From assembly GCF_032854445.1 (NCBI RefSeq), contig NC_088295.1, forward strand, positions 53,179,249-53,243,248: DNA of 64,000 bases, given 5' to 3'. Position 1 is the stretch's first letter, and each line of letters opens with the position of its first letter. Made by a program: the position numbers and the translations under genes. Shown piece by piece: positions 1 through 12,146 of the stretch. The stretch comes from Liolophura sinensis (lineage: Eukaryota > Mollusca > Polyplacophora > Chitonida > Chitonidae). Under the pieces are notes generated by a model. That model did no database searches, had not been told where the DNA came from, and saw nothing but the letters and a program-made list of their open reading frames with translations.

Positions 1-204
1 CCTGAAAGTAACAAATAAACACTAAACCGCTAGGAAATGTATGGTTGTTGGAAATACCCAATAGAATAACAACAATTTACATTCACTGCAATTGTTTCTA
101 CATCTATGCTTTCTTGGAAATACCAGTGATGTACTCCAGATTATAAAGTACTTGTTTAGTTGTATGTGTTACCAGTCAAAAGGACCACTTTGGTGGCGTG
201 AAGG

Positions 205-305
205 TCTGTCAGCAACCTGCAGATGGTCGTGGGTTTCCTCTGGGCTCTGCCCCATTTCTTCCCGTCATAATGCTGACCGCCATCGTGTAAGTGAAATATT
301 CTTGA
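205..305 (+). repeat. SINE fragment (family 1)
   Basis: The central and 3' part of the common SINE is recognisable (AAGGTCTGTCAGCAACCTGC, then GTCGTGGGTTTCC and AAGTGAAATATTCTTGA). There is no tRNA head and the tail is degraded. It lies left of the last MPC2 exon seen. Confidence 0.75.
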
Positions 306-578
306 AAAAAAATGGTGCTTGTTCCTGCCACCCTCACCAATGAGAGGTTGAGGCAAGGAACATGACTGGCTGGCCCAAGGTCTGTATCATGCGACAGGGC
401 AGGGTGCCAGTATACATGTTATATGACTGGGTATGTAGGATGCAGGGACTCTCCCTCCCACAAGGCAACAATGTATATGTACACACACTTGACTACAGGT
501 CATCACATGACTGAAAACTTGTTAAGTTTCATGTAAAAAGGCCAAGTATACACACATACCAGTTGTAAGCGAACTTAC

Positions 579-3500
579 TGAAAGATCCTGTAGAGCTGGA
601 AAATGCCCGTCAAACCGACGAAAATGTTCACAGCAAACAGGTTGTAGTTTTTGGGGATGATGACCATTGAATACCGAGACCAAATTGTTCCTACAAGAAA
701 ACAACATCGATGTAGCACTGGTGTAAATCCACAGGATTGAATCTGTTATCAAGGCTACCAAAGTAATTGCCTTTAAGAGACACATGAACACAAAAAAAAC
801 TTCAGCTCCATACATGAAATACTTAAACATTTACTTGGAAAAGGATTCTAATCCAAAAAAAAAAAGAGACGTCAGCAATTTTTTGCATTTCTAGTAATTA
901 ACACACATTTAGGGTATCTGCAATGGAAAACCCCTGTTATGTTACTGTGCTCAATATATTGAGTACTGCTTGAGACACCATCCTGTACCTTCACCTTGAT
1001 TTCTAATACACCAGAGCTTTACATATATGCACAACCTGATCTCTATACATCATGTTTAAGATAATTCTCTAAAAAGCAAGGAAAACAGTAAAGTATATAT
1101 CAAATGAAAGACCACTCTCTAGGAAAACGGTTCATTTTTATTTGTTTCTAATTTTTTCCAACCACCTAATATGGTTTCTACGGTGGGTTGTAGCGACCCA
1201 GAGGGTATCGGTAACGTCAGATGCATATTTTTGCTTGAAATTGTTTGTTTCAAGGTGCATTTGGCTCGTGCTTTCATGTATATGTATTCTGAAAGGTGAA
1301 TCTGGCAGTCTGCCCCATGTGGCAAAAACATGAAGTCGTCGGTCCCAATACAGTAGAAAAAGGCCACTGTAGACGCCAAAATTTTGAATAGTCTTACAGT
1401 TGAAAAAATATAACTGAAACCAGTGTTCAATGGTCTTTGATCTGACATACTTCGCATTTGAGTTTCCCTTGCCTTTAACATTGTTTGGGCTTTATTCTGT
1501 GCCGATGCTCAGGGTATGACATAAACTAAACCCACAACCATACTACAGGTCACTTGGAGACCACCTGCAGAACAAAATTACTACACTTAAATTACATGTA
1601 CCTCCTGGTCTGGATACAGACCAGCTACCAAAGCTTAACACACACCAGTGGTTTACTGCACCATCACCCGTGCTCCGAAATATCCCTGTTTACCAAGCGA
1701 ATGCTGACAACCTCAGAGACAAAGGATAGACGGTCAGTGGCAAGCTGTCAGACATCAATATTTTTAGACTTTGTGCGTGGTACAAGTAGTATCTCGTGTT
1801 TAAACTATCAACCAGCTTATACTGGTACGTCATGCAAAACACTTTCTTACAGAACTATTTCTGGTAGAACGTTTGATCTCCAATTTTTGCTCACCAGTCC
1901 TCCACAAAGGGAAGTAAACCACCTCCCTTCACATGGTACCTTAAAAGTGAAGTAAACCACCTCCCTTCACATTTTACCTTACCAGTGAAGGAAACCACCT
2001 CCCAAACCACCTCCCTTCACATGGTACCTTACCAGTGAAGGAAACCACCTCCCTTCACACTGTACCTTACCAGTGAAGGAAACCACCTACCTCCACACGG
2101 TACCTTATCAGTGAAGGAAACCACCTCCCTCCACACGGTACCTTATCAGTGAAGGTAACCACCTCCCTCCACACGGTACCTTACCAGTGAAGGAAACCAC
2201 CTCCCTCCACACGGTACCTTACCAGTGAAGGAAACCGCCTCCCTCCACACGGTACCTTACCAGTGAAGTAAACCGCCTCCCTCCACACGGTACCTTACCA
2301 GTGAAGGAAACCACCTCCCTCCACATGGTACCTTACCAGTGAAGGAAACTGCCTCCCTTCACACGGTACCTTACCAGTGAAGTAAACCACCTCCCTTCAC
2401 ATGGTACCTTACCAGTGAAGTAAACCACCTCATGGTACCTTACCAGTGAAGGAAACCACCTCCCTCCATGTGGTACCTTACCAGTGAAGTAAACCACCTC
2501 CCTTCACATGGTACCTTACCAGTGAAGGAAACCGCCTCACTTCACATGGTACCTTACCAGTGAAGTAAACCACCTCCCTCCACATGGTACCTTATGCGTG
2601 AAGTAAACCACCTCCCTTCACATGGTACCTTACCAGTGAAGTAAACCACTTCCCTTCACATGGTACCTTATGAGTGAAGTAAACCACCTCCCTTCACATG
2701 GTACCTTATGAGTGAAGTAAACCACCTCCCTTCACATGGTACCTTACCAGTGAAGTAAACCACCTCCCTTCACATGGTACCTTACCAGTGAAGTAAACCA
2801 CTTCCCTTCACATGGTACCTTATGCGTGAAGTAAACCACCTCCCTTCACATGGTACCTTGTGAGTGAAGTAAACCACCTCCCTTCACATGGTACCTTACC
2901 AGTGAAGGAAACCACCTCCCTTCACATGGTACCTTACCAGTGATGGAAACCACCTCCCTTCACATGGTACCTTACCAGTGAAGGAAACCACCTCCCTCCA
3001 CATGGTACCTTATGAGTGAAGTAAATCACCTCCCTCCACATGGTACCTTATGAGTGAAGGAAACCACCTCCCTTCACATGGTACCTTACCAGTGAAGTAA
3101 ACCACCTCCCTTCACATGGTACCTTACCAGTGAAGTAAACCACCTCCCTTCACATGGTACCTTACCAGTGAAGGAAACCACCTTCCTTCACATGGTCCCT
3201 TATGAGTGAAGTAAACCACCTCCCTTCACACGGTCCCTTACCAGTGAAGTAAACCACCTCCCTTCACATGGTACCTTACCAGTGAAGTAAACCACCTCCC
3301 TTCACATGGTACCTTACCAGTAAAGTAAACCACCTCCCTTCACACGGTACCTTACCAGTGAAGGAAACCACCTCCCTTCACATGGTACCTTATGTGTGAA
3401 GGAAACCCCCTCCCTTCACACGGTCCCTTACCAGTGAAGTAAACCACCTCCCTTCACATGGTACCTTACCAGTGAAGGAAACCACCTCCCTTCACATGGT

Positions 3501-4576
3501 ACCTTACCAGTGAAGTAAACCACCTCCCTTCACACGGTCCCTTACCAGTGAAGTAAACCACCTCCCTTCACATGGTACCTTACCAGTGAAGTAATCCACC
3601 TTCACATGGTACCTTAAAAGTGAAGTAAACCACCTCCCTTCACATGGTACCTTACCAGTGAAGGAAACCACCTCCCTTCACATGGTACCTTACCAGTGAA
3701 GTAAACCACCTCCCTTCACATGGTACCTTACCAGTGAAGCAAACCTTACGAATATTCTGACTTAAATCGGCAGCAAAACTAGCAAGAGCTGGATTTTAAT
3801 CTTCTACCTCATTGGTCAGAGATTTATAGAGGCTGCAGACAGGCAGCTCTCAAGGTCACTAAAATTTGTTTATTTGACTGATGTTTTATGCCGTACTCAA
3901 GAATATTTCACTTAAACGACGGCGACCAGTATTATGGCCGGGTTAGATCACCTAGCCCTGTCACCACAAGTATATATCATTACTGCTGATCACAGTGTGG
4001 TTACCTGTTGCAGCCAGCGCAGTGGACTGTGTTACACTAAGCTTCTCTGCTGGGCGGGTTAGATCGCCTAGCCCTGCCACCACAAGGCCCTGCAAATAGA
4101 CAGCAGCACACTGTAACATGAATAATGTATCTTCGCGAGCTAACCATTCAAGAACTTGTATTTGACCCATCACAATCAGCACTGTTGCAAGTATATCTAG
4201 GTCAAACAGACGTTCCATGAGAACGGGTGTTGGGACATCAGAAGTATTGGATCTATCCATTTTCAAACAACTTCAACATCAACATCAACATACCTACACA
4301 AGGTAATGAGAGACACAAACACTAATTTAAACTAACTCATGAATAATTCCTCTTAACTAGCTTTATAGGACAGCACAATAATTTTCTGCATGTTTAGATT
4401 TAAGTGTAAAAAGAACATTCCCCTGACCGTAAGTGAGAAGGTCTGCTACAACCTGCTGATGGTCATGGGTTTCCCCAGGGCTCTGCCCGGTTTCCACCCA
4501 CCATAATGCTGCCGCCGTCGTATATGTGAAATATTCTTGAGTACGGCATAAAACGCCAATCAAATAAATAAATATA

Positions 4577-4611
<35 letters not shown>

Positions 4612-7418
4612 AAAGAACATTCAAACAGGATGTGCATGTATTGGCAGATCCACCATATTGATAAAATTTTTCAGATGTCACAAGTTTGACAGCTTTAGAA
4701 TGTTCAGATTTATTATTAAGTGTAAAAGAACATTCAAATTTTGAAATCAACACATGGAATGCCTACATGTATTGAGAAAAACGTTCCTGTCGGAACACAC
4801 TCGACCCTAATCCTTCTTATTTTTGGGACAGATATTAGTGGTGTTGAAACCAGAATATAACATTTCTTTACCAGCCTTTCGGAAAAGTAAAGATATGAGT
4901 GTGTTGTTTATTAGGTGGACTAACCATGTGAGAAAGAATTCCTGCTACAATAACATACATATTGGGCTCAAATAAGCAGACAAGGTGTCCCAAAACGTAG
5001 AAGAAATAGGGTATGTTTGGAAAGGAGCATAACTAACATGAATAAAGTAAATTGGGGGCAGGCCTCAGAAAGCAACAACATCTATACACAGTTGCTGATA
5101 TAAGAATAAAATTATAAATGGTCAAAAATTGGAAAAAAGGGTCACATTTCTATATAAGACTTCCAATGAATCATACAAAATGTTTTGTCTTCAAAGGTTT
5201 TAGGGGTATGAATTTATAGCGACAACACATGCTGAGAGGTACATTACGTACATCAACTTAGGTAACTGCATTCAACGGTCTTAGTTTAAAACATTTTACT
5301 TCTGTACAATACTGTGGACATGGCTCAAATCTGGTGTCTTTCAGTACTCACCCATTTGAAAGTCGGTGCCCAGAAGAATATTGTTTTTGGTCCTGCAAGC
5401 CAAATCATTAATGAGGTACCATTACCATCACAAGAACGAGGAAATTAACAGGTGCATGTTATAACCATTGATCAGAGTGACAAGAGCATTTTTTTTCTCC
5501 ATTTTGTACATGAAACTCACACTTAAGTAGAAAAAGACGAATCAGCAGCTTTCAAGACATTTCTCCTTCGTAAACATGTTTCTCCTGGTGTAACCTGTAT
5601 CAGTGGGGACGTGGTATATTCTTAATCCAGTGAGGATTGTAGCGCAACTTCTACAATGTAACGATGTATTAGTTTCTACTGTAATGTCGTTCTGTCTTTA
5701 TTGTGGCATCATAATGATGTCTGACCTCAATAAAATGTTGTTACGGTCCTACTGACGGGTGTTTGACAGATCCCCGTTAATTTTCGAGAATCGTCGTCTT
5801 CAGGATTTTGACAAACGTTTCACAATTGGTAGTGGCCTAGATGTAGATTACTTACGGCATATGCTGTTGCTTGGCAAATAATGTTATTCTTGACATATTC
5901 ACAAATTTACCAATGATTACTATATGATATTTATGTATCCATGGTGATTTTTTAGTTTTTCTGTGCTTTTTTCACTGTCAGATCACATAGTCTGACAGTC
6001 AAATACACGTATCAATGCATGACAGTCAGATACGCATATCAACAGTCAAATACAATTATCAAAGCTTGCTTTATGATGTACATGTATCATTACTTGACAT
6101 TTTCATGGATTTATAGTACAAATGATTGAAATCCACTCGGCCAATCAACATAGCGTAAAACATCTGGTGTACATTTGCTTAAGTCACCAGGTAGTCCAAA
6201 ATACAAATGCTAAGATGACTTGTTTTGTTACAGGGGCCATCATCAGAGTCTAAAAGGTCTTTTACACAAGAAATGTTGGCAATGGGTTGATTGCTTAAGT
6301 CTAATAATTATAAGTATGTATATCATGCTAAAGCACCAGGCATTAATCCAGTGATGATTTCCAATCACACCAAGACTCGCACTGCTGGGAATACTACATG
6401 TATGTCAAAAATAGCAGGCAGAGCTGCAATGGTAGAAGATCTCGCTGAGATTTGCGAAGTGATACAGACTGATCGGGAGGGCATATGACTTTGGAAAGAA
6501 AGCTTGTTGGAATAGCAATCTTCCATTGAATCATCAAGGTACATCAAGAAAAATCTTTTCAATTTCCAAATTATATGTAACAAGGTCGCGTTTAAGCAAT
6601 TACATTTTGAGTGACTTTTCATCCTTCAAAGCTGATATCTCTCGCAAGGTGACATTCCATTGAGAGTCTTTTTATAGACGTGTTTTTTCTGATGCTAATA
6701 ATGATCACCGGTCACAAAACTAAGTGGTCTTGGCATCTCTCATGACGTACACCTAACTGCTAATGTGGCTCGTCAGCTCGCCTAACGATGAACTGACACG
6801 CCAAGCTCAGTATAGTAGCACATGTACATTGTTAAAAGAAACAACAATAATATACGAGTTATTTAGGAAGAGGGGTGAAAACACATCTAAACGGCCAAAG
6901 ATATTTTTTCTGAAGTGCTTAGTAACTATACAAATCAACTTTTAATCAGGACTTCTTATCATGCCATGGGATATGTGCCAGTCCATCAAATGCTTGAATT
7001 CCATGTGAATATCACCTTTGAGGCAAATGTCCAAAATGTATCAACTCCATCGTTTACCCCGGCGCTCCGTCAATTATAGCCTTTTCAGCTCGCCTTCAGA
7101 AACTGATGGAGATTCACGAACTGTGTGTCATATTTGATTTTGCATTTTCCAATTATATATTAGTGTTTGACTGACTAATAAAGGGAGATAACTTCGAGCG
7201 CCTGTAGTACCAAGTTCATCTTCAAGTTATAGTATAGCTGCAGCATTTTGCAAAATCGAATCTATTTTCTTCCTTTTTTAACATGACTAGAAGTAATTTA
7301 TGAAGTTAGTGCACTAGCTAGTACAATTCATACCAGCAGGATGGTTCCATATCGGAGCAAACCGCTTAGGCACGAGTCTGTCCGCCACAGCGATGATTCC
7401 TCGATACACAGAAGCCAT
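579..7418 (-). CDS. MPC2: Mitochondrial pyruvate carrier 2 (MPC2), four exons, 3' end off window
   Basis: MPC2 pairs with MPC1 in the inner mitochondrial membrane to import pyruvate. I joined four minus-strand exons: 7334-7418 (ATG at 7418), 5352-5392, 4005-4089 and 579-690. Each junction has an AG acceptor and GT donor, and the phases agree, giving 107 codons plus two bases. Exon 1 begins MASVYRGIIAVAD and ends in NHPA. Exon 2 gives the family signature PKTIFFWAPTFKW, exon 3 GLGDLTRPAEKLS and exon 4 WSRYSMVIIPKNYNLFAVN, which match conserved MPC2 blocks (known family). Human MPC2 has 127 residues, so only the short C-terminal tail is missing, presumably left of base 1. Intron 3 (691-4004) holds a 38-bp tandem array; the other introns are ordinary. 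I see no frameshift or stop. MPC1 is less likely because of the SRYSxVIIPKN block and the exon 1 sequence. Confidence 0.93.
1911..3746. repeat. 38-bp tandem array in MPC2 intron 3
   Basis: About 48 head-to-tail copies of a 38-bp unit containing CACCTCCCTTCACATGGTAC and CTTACCAGTGAAG. Period 38 was checked directly between 3121 and 3159. Copies differ at a few positions (TATGAGTG for ACCAGTG, CCTCCACACGG for CTTCACATGG), and some units are shortened, for example near 2430 and 3600. The array lies wholly inside MPC2 intron 3 and has no coding potential. Confidence 0.97.
3868..3934 (-). repeat. SINE fragment (family 1), truncated
   Basis: The reverse-complement tail and 3' domain are present (ATGTTTTATGCCGTACTCAA onwards), ending abruptly after the ATTATGG motif. 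The sequence continues directly into a partial copy of MPC2 exon 3. Confidence 0.8.
3935..3970. repeat. Partial duplicate of MPC2 exon 3
   Basis: These 36 bp match 4051-4086, inside MPC2 exon 3, at 33 of 36 positions by eye. In the exon frame on the minus strand the copy reads LVVTGLGDLTRP and then a TAA stop. It has no splice acceptor and lies next to a broken SINE, so it is a non-functional local duplication. Confidence 0.8.
4421..4609 (+). repeat. 5'-truncated SINE (family 1) with target-site duplication
   Basis: The SINE 3' half is followed by a long (AAAT)n tail. The 13-bp sequence AAAAAGAACATTC flanks it at 4408-4420 and 4610-4622, a perfect target-site duplication. The tRNA-like head is missing. 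It lies in MPC2 intron 2. Confidence 0.92.
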
Positions 7419-7589
7419 GATTCCCCGGTTAACAAGGCTACCAGCGGAAGGTCACTAACTGGGCCCCTGTCTTTCAACTGGGCCCCTGAGTCACTCTCTT
7501 GGGCCGTTGAACACGAGCCACATTTTCTCAGCCGGTGTTTCAAGACAAATGAAACGGTCATTATCAAATATAACTACATGTGAATGTAT

Positions 7590-7735
7590 GCGTCAAAACA
7601 GACATTCGTAAACCAGCCGTCAACTAAAATAGACGTCCCAGATCAATGATCGCAAGGCCAGTTCCTAAAACGACGTTGAACAGAAACCACCAAATAACTA
7701 AGAAAGTATATAAAATATGAAAATAGGACGGAATT
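7590..7735. repeat. Dispersed repeat, copy 1
   Basis: It shares blocks with 8722-8985, including ATCACAAGGCCAGT-like and CACCAAATAACTAAGAAGGT-like segments. No coding signal; class unknown. Here it is uninterrupted, which gives an empty-site comparison for the palindromic insertion in copy 2. Confidence 0.5.
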
Positions 7736-8721
7736 ATGCAAAGAGAAGCAGTCAACAGTTTTCACTGACGTTGCAAAAGACGCAACGTATGTAGACTGAG
7801 TGAAATAAGTATCGGTATTCAAATTGTGTATGTTGTGGATGATAAAATATATATCTCGGTATAAATATCCAATGTGGCGGTCTAATTTAACTCGATGAAT
7901 ATACATCTCCTAGCCGCCGAGTTAAGAGGAATTAGACACAGTCATGGAGTGCTCGAGATTCTGGACGTTCTTTCCATATTTACTTACAAGAGAATTATAC
8001 TCATTGTTAAACCTAAGAAACTTGGAGTGAAGGCGTTTGATGGAATAACCTTGATATGATAAGTTTTTGCAATAATAACTTGTGACGTTGACTGAAATCG
8101 TCACACAACACACAGGATCTAACAAATGCTACAAGGCGAGATATGTACACGCCATATGCAGGACTGTCGGTATACTGTCCACGTAAGGATAATTTACAGT
8201 GTCAAAATTGAAACTATCTCTCTTGTCGTATAATCCTTGTGCCATCTGGGGAGTCTGTGGTTTTCTTTTAATCCAGCGAAGGTGGACATATGTAACTTTC
8301 ACAGCCTTTGCTACATATGGAAAGCTAGCATCAATGTACCGTTTAGTGAACGAGAAAGAAAGGGCCTGGCGAGGATTACTCCGTAATAGTTTCTGCATAT
8401 AATCGAAACCCTAACAGGACGTTCAAATATGATCCAGATAATCCCTTTATGACATTTACGGACAACTCCTCGAACTTTTATTCAACACGCCTGGTGGGAA
8501 AGAAAGGGACCATGTAACATGGCTATATTCTTATGCGTGCATATTGCGGCTGAGAATAGCGCTTCTTCGTTTTGCTGGCTGACGTCAGTACTTGTTGAGA
8601 GATGCAGACAGTGTGGTGGGACTTGTCACAAATCCGCTGGTAGCCGATTCCCTTAACAATCGGCACACCGACACCTGTCACCCTCCCATAAGCACAGACA
8701 GGAGGATTCGCTATAAAACAG
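7736..8721. other. Upstream region of MPC2, no gene recognised
   Basis: Short ORFs occur on both strands (for example 8129-8398 minus and 8199-8402 plus) but overlap each other, and none has a recognisable motif or splice context. I see no gene here. Confidence 0.5.
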
Positions 8722-8985
8722 ACATTCCTGTACCAACAATCAACATCACAGACGTTCCAGGTCAATAATCACAAGGCCAGTGTTACACTTGCCACGAAGC
8801 CCTCTAACGTTAATTAAGAGCACGTAACTACAACGACAACTAGCAATGTAGGCATGACGTCGCCATAGTAGTTACGTGCTCTTAACATTAAGAGGGCTTC
8901 CTGCAAGTGAGCCCAGTTACTAAAACCACGCAGATCCTTCACAAATTTAACCACCACAGGACTAAGAAGGTATCTGAAGTACGAA
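8722..8985. repeat. Dispersed repeat, copy 2, interrupted by a palindromic element
   Basis: Homologous to 7590-7735 on both sides of an insertion at 8782-8912. The flanks align to the uninterrupted copy through AAGGCCAGT and then CAGTTACTAAAACCACG. Confidence 0.5.
8782..8912. mobile_element. MITE-like palindromic element with 5-bp TSD
   Basis: A 131-bp insertion with imperfect terminal inverted repeats. The left arm carries CACTTGC, GAAGCCCTCTAA and GAGCACGTAACTA; the right arm carries their reverse complements. It is flanked by CCAGT at 8777-8781 and 8913-8917. The related repeat at 7590-7735 lacks it. It has no ORF, so a transposase would have to be supplied from elsewhere. Superfamily not determined. 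Confidence 0.75.
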
Positions 8986-9259
8986 ATTAGGCCAGAAGGC
9001 TTGTTTGGTCTACCTGTTACCCCATCAAATGCCCGTTTTGAACAGATGTTACATTCTAAATAGAGGTAAAACAAGTAACAGCTATAAGGTAACAATGCGT
9101 GGGAATGCTCGATCACGTACTTCGATCTGTCACGTGTATTCTTAATATATTAGTACACTGTACCAGGGCAAAGTATCGCAGATTGGGGGGCATTCTTTTC
9201 TGAATACTGTGGAGTAAGAAGACAAACACGAGACTGTTCTTTGCATTCAATTTTAATGA
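8986..9259. other. Nothing recognised
   Basis: Non-coding sequence with no feature I can support. Confidence 0.5.
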
Positions 9260-9385
9260 TTGATTTATTTATTTATTTGATTGGTGTTTTACGCCGTACT
9301 CAAGAATATTTCACTTATGCGACAGCATTATGGTGGGTGGAAACCGGGCAGAGCCCGGGGAAACCCACGACCATCCGCAGACGTT
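9260..9385 (-). repeat. 5'-truncated SINE (family 1)
   Basis: A reverse-orientation tail (TTTATTT)n, then TTGGTGTTTTACGCCGTACT and the GGAAACCGGGCAGAGCCCGG block, ending before the head. I found no clear target-site duplication. Confidence 0.88.
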
Positions 9386-10332
9386 CAGAATGGCTGGATT
9401 GGTCTCATATTTTGTGTATGACTCGTGAATACTTTCTCTTATTCGTGGTTGAGACATCCGAATTAAATATGCATTGCTATACGTGACAGCGCACCTGCTT
9501 ACGTCATTATTACTGAGTGCTTTAGCTATGCCTGGAAAGGTCTTCATAGCAAGGGCAACTTCTGTTTACTTCTGATAAGTTAAAAGGTGGATTCTGTATG
9601 TTAATTATAATATATCGTATTAACAACGCCACACCCACTTTCTGTTTAATGATTTGCGAAAAAGGAAATTCATCATTCCTGTTATACATGAACACCATTG
9701 ATTTCAATTACTCAGTGGTGCTAATTCAGCAAACCGATATATGACATGAGATAACCACTCTAAGGTACCTATAAATAAAGAACTTTTGCATAATCACATT
9801 TACGGTACAGTCGCCACCAAATGGCGTTATTAGGGTTACGCCACAATCATTATTTCATGCATTCTAAAATAGTAAGAGAATGAAATCTTGCATGTACATT
9901 AGCTGATAGTTGCATGCCATAAAGCAGTACTGGATTAGAAAACTTTATGATGTATCCACGTATTTTCCAATGAACTAACTTCATGAGAATCTGCAACTGT
10001 GAGCAGTTTGTAATAGTGCGTCAAAGTGGTACGGTGTTGAACCCCATAAAGTGTCTACCGGGCTGTCAACTCCATCCCTAAGTAATAGCCCTATACCGCC
10101 CTTTTGGAGTCGATAATCTTTGCCCAGAGGTCCATTTCTCTAGCGGAAGCTGCGGTGTCTTTTGGTGTGGGATTTATCTTCGAGCTGGATTTTGTGAATG
10201 GCCTTGAATGAGTGGACATTTACCTGCAGTTCTTCAACTAGAAACTGGCCTATCCCAGATCGGGCACCGCTGTGAAGTCTGAGAGTCTATGCAACCAAGG
10301 CTGTTTCACTCTTCCAACACACCTTTACCACA
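9386..10332. other. Non-coding stretch with a weak dispersed repeat
   Basis: About 50 bp near 9925-9975 resemble 11125-11175 (GAAAACTTTATGA, then TATTTTCC). Otherwise I see no gene. Confidence 0.4.
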
Positions 10333-10509
10333 GGTTTCTGTATGCCCCCACCAAAATATTGGGAAGACGAAGAAATTCTTGCTCTTGGCTACCGAAACAT
10401 CATGATGACACAAACCAGTACCAAAGAACGCTTTCCGCGGGTTTCCAACATCACGCACATCCTACATCAGAGAAAACAGCCGTTATACAGCAACAAGAGT
10501 ATGTACTAA
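10333..10509 (+). CDS. Possible terminal exon, unrecognised short protein
   Basis: A candidate acceptor TTTACCACAG ends at 10332. The frame then runs to a stop at 10507-10509 and includes an ATG at 10342 that would give 55 residues on its own. The peptide starts MPPPKYWEDEEILALGY and ends QPLYSNKSMY. It is mixed in composition, rich in charged and aromatic residues, and not repeat-derived, which is why I list it. I recognise no domain and found no matching upstream exon. It may be chance. Confidence 0.25.
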   Translation, partial: GFCMPPPKYWEDEEILALGYRNIMMTQTSTKERFPRVSNITHILHQRKQPLYSNKSMY

Positions 10510-11428
10510 AGATGATCTGTACAGCCTACACCAAGCTTGTCCCGTTTGTTCAGTTATAAGGTTATGATGCTACCTGGTGATAACCTTTATCAATATTCAC
10601 CAGGGCGCCTATGGCATTACGGTCTTAATATTCCTGTATTGTAAGCAAGAGGAAAGTTATAATCTTTTATCTAAGTGCTTAAATACAGAAATATGGTTTC
10701 CAGGGTAGTACCGGGTACCTACCTGCTCAGTGAAGGCTTAGCCGCGCGGGAAACTCGGAGTGAGATGGGACCAGTCCCACTTCATTAGCTACGTGGTTAC
10801 TCAGAGATAGGATACGGAAATATATGGTGTTAGTAGTTCTCATATTGGACGAAGTGTCCGCTGAGCCCAATATGAAGGTTATCGAATTTGTCCTGCAAAG
10901 ACCTATCGATCCAGTGCAGAGGACCGATGTTTAGGTGAATCGCTTCAGCGATCTGACCATTTCATTCAAAACCCAACAAAGGGAGACACATTTGCCGTCG
11001 TCTATAGGAGTCGAGAAGGTACACACGTGACCGTTATTGTCCAATGAAAAGCGGAATATTTTTTCCGATGCGGGATAATGTGCGGGATCCTGGCATCTAC
11101 TCTGGTTATATGTCTATCACAGAATACAGTACTTGATGAGAAAACTTTATGAGGTTTGCGTCAATATTTTCCGACGTTCTTTGCCACGAGAACATCCAAG
11201 CGGCTGTCAATCTTCTGTACATATGTAAGAGTCATGCCCGAAATTCATATTTACATTTACAGCCTCGAAGTCCGTAACAAAAAGATGTGATATGTATAGG
11301 TCATGTATGGAAAAATTCGATTCGGTAATGGCTTTCCATATACGAAAGAATGTATAGTCTACTACATGTATGTTAAAATCTCAGGCTTCAGTTTATAGTC
11401 CTAATTAAAGAACGGTGCTAATTTTTTT
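10510..11428. other. No gene recognised
   Basis: Non-coding with scattered short ORFs. The block near 11125-11175 resembles 9925-9975. Confidence 0.4.
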
Positions 11429-11442
11429 AGGCTCCATCTCAT

Positions 11443-11616
11443 TTATTTATTTGATTGGTGTTTTACGCCGTACTCAAGAATATTTCACTTATACGACGGC
11501 TGCCAGCATTATGGTGGGAAGAAACCGGGCAGAGCCCGGGGGAAACCCACGACCATCCACAGGTTGACCTACGGCTGGAGAGGAAGCAAGCATGAGCTGG
11601 ACTTTAACTCACAGCG
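11443..11616 (-). repeat. 5'-truncated SINE (family 1) with TSD
   Basis: SINE 3' portion in reverse orientation. The 13-bp near-perfect duplication GGCTCYATCTCAT flanks it at 11430-11442 and 11617-11629 (one mismatch). The head is missing. Confidence 0.92.
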
Positions 11617-12146
11617 GGCTCTATCTCATGATCATCTCCATATAGCTGTGTCATCAAAGCTATACCCATGAGGATTGGTAACTTGAAAAAACCTGGTTCA
11701 GAACAGCGTATGTGTTCTTGCATCAACACTATCTTCCACCGGATATATGCTTCTATTGTCTGAGACGAAATTGGGAACTCTTGTAATACAACCTCAATAG
11801 CGGCTACGGTTTGAGGACATATGCTTTGACTGAACCAAAAGTCGGACGAAAAGTGCTGCTTTTGCTGTTAAGTATATCATCAGTCAGAATATTACCTCAA
11901 GTGCCATAACCAAGGTACCTGAATGTCTAATATCCACCCATCATCTATCATGTGCACTGCCTGTTGTCAATGAATTTGAGTGCAAAAGCTTTAACGAGTG
12001 GCTAGTTGAAATGTTCATTTGACGTTGATAACAAGTTAATTGTTTAGCCTAACAAAGTAGGGTAAATAGGACTAACGACATTTATAATTCGCGTATATAA
12101 CGCCATCCCTGTTATGATTCTTGAGGCCTCGGCAATAAGTTATCCA
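11617..12146. other. No gene recognised
   Basis: Non-coding sequence between a SINE and a minisatellite, with no feature I can support. Confidence 0.5.
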
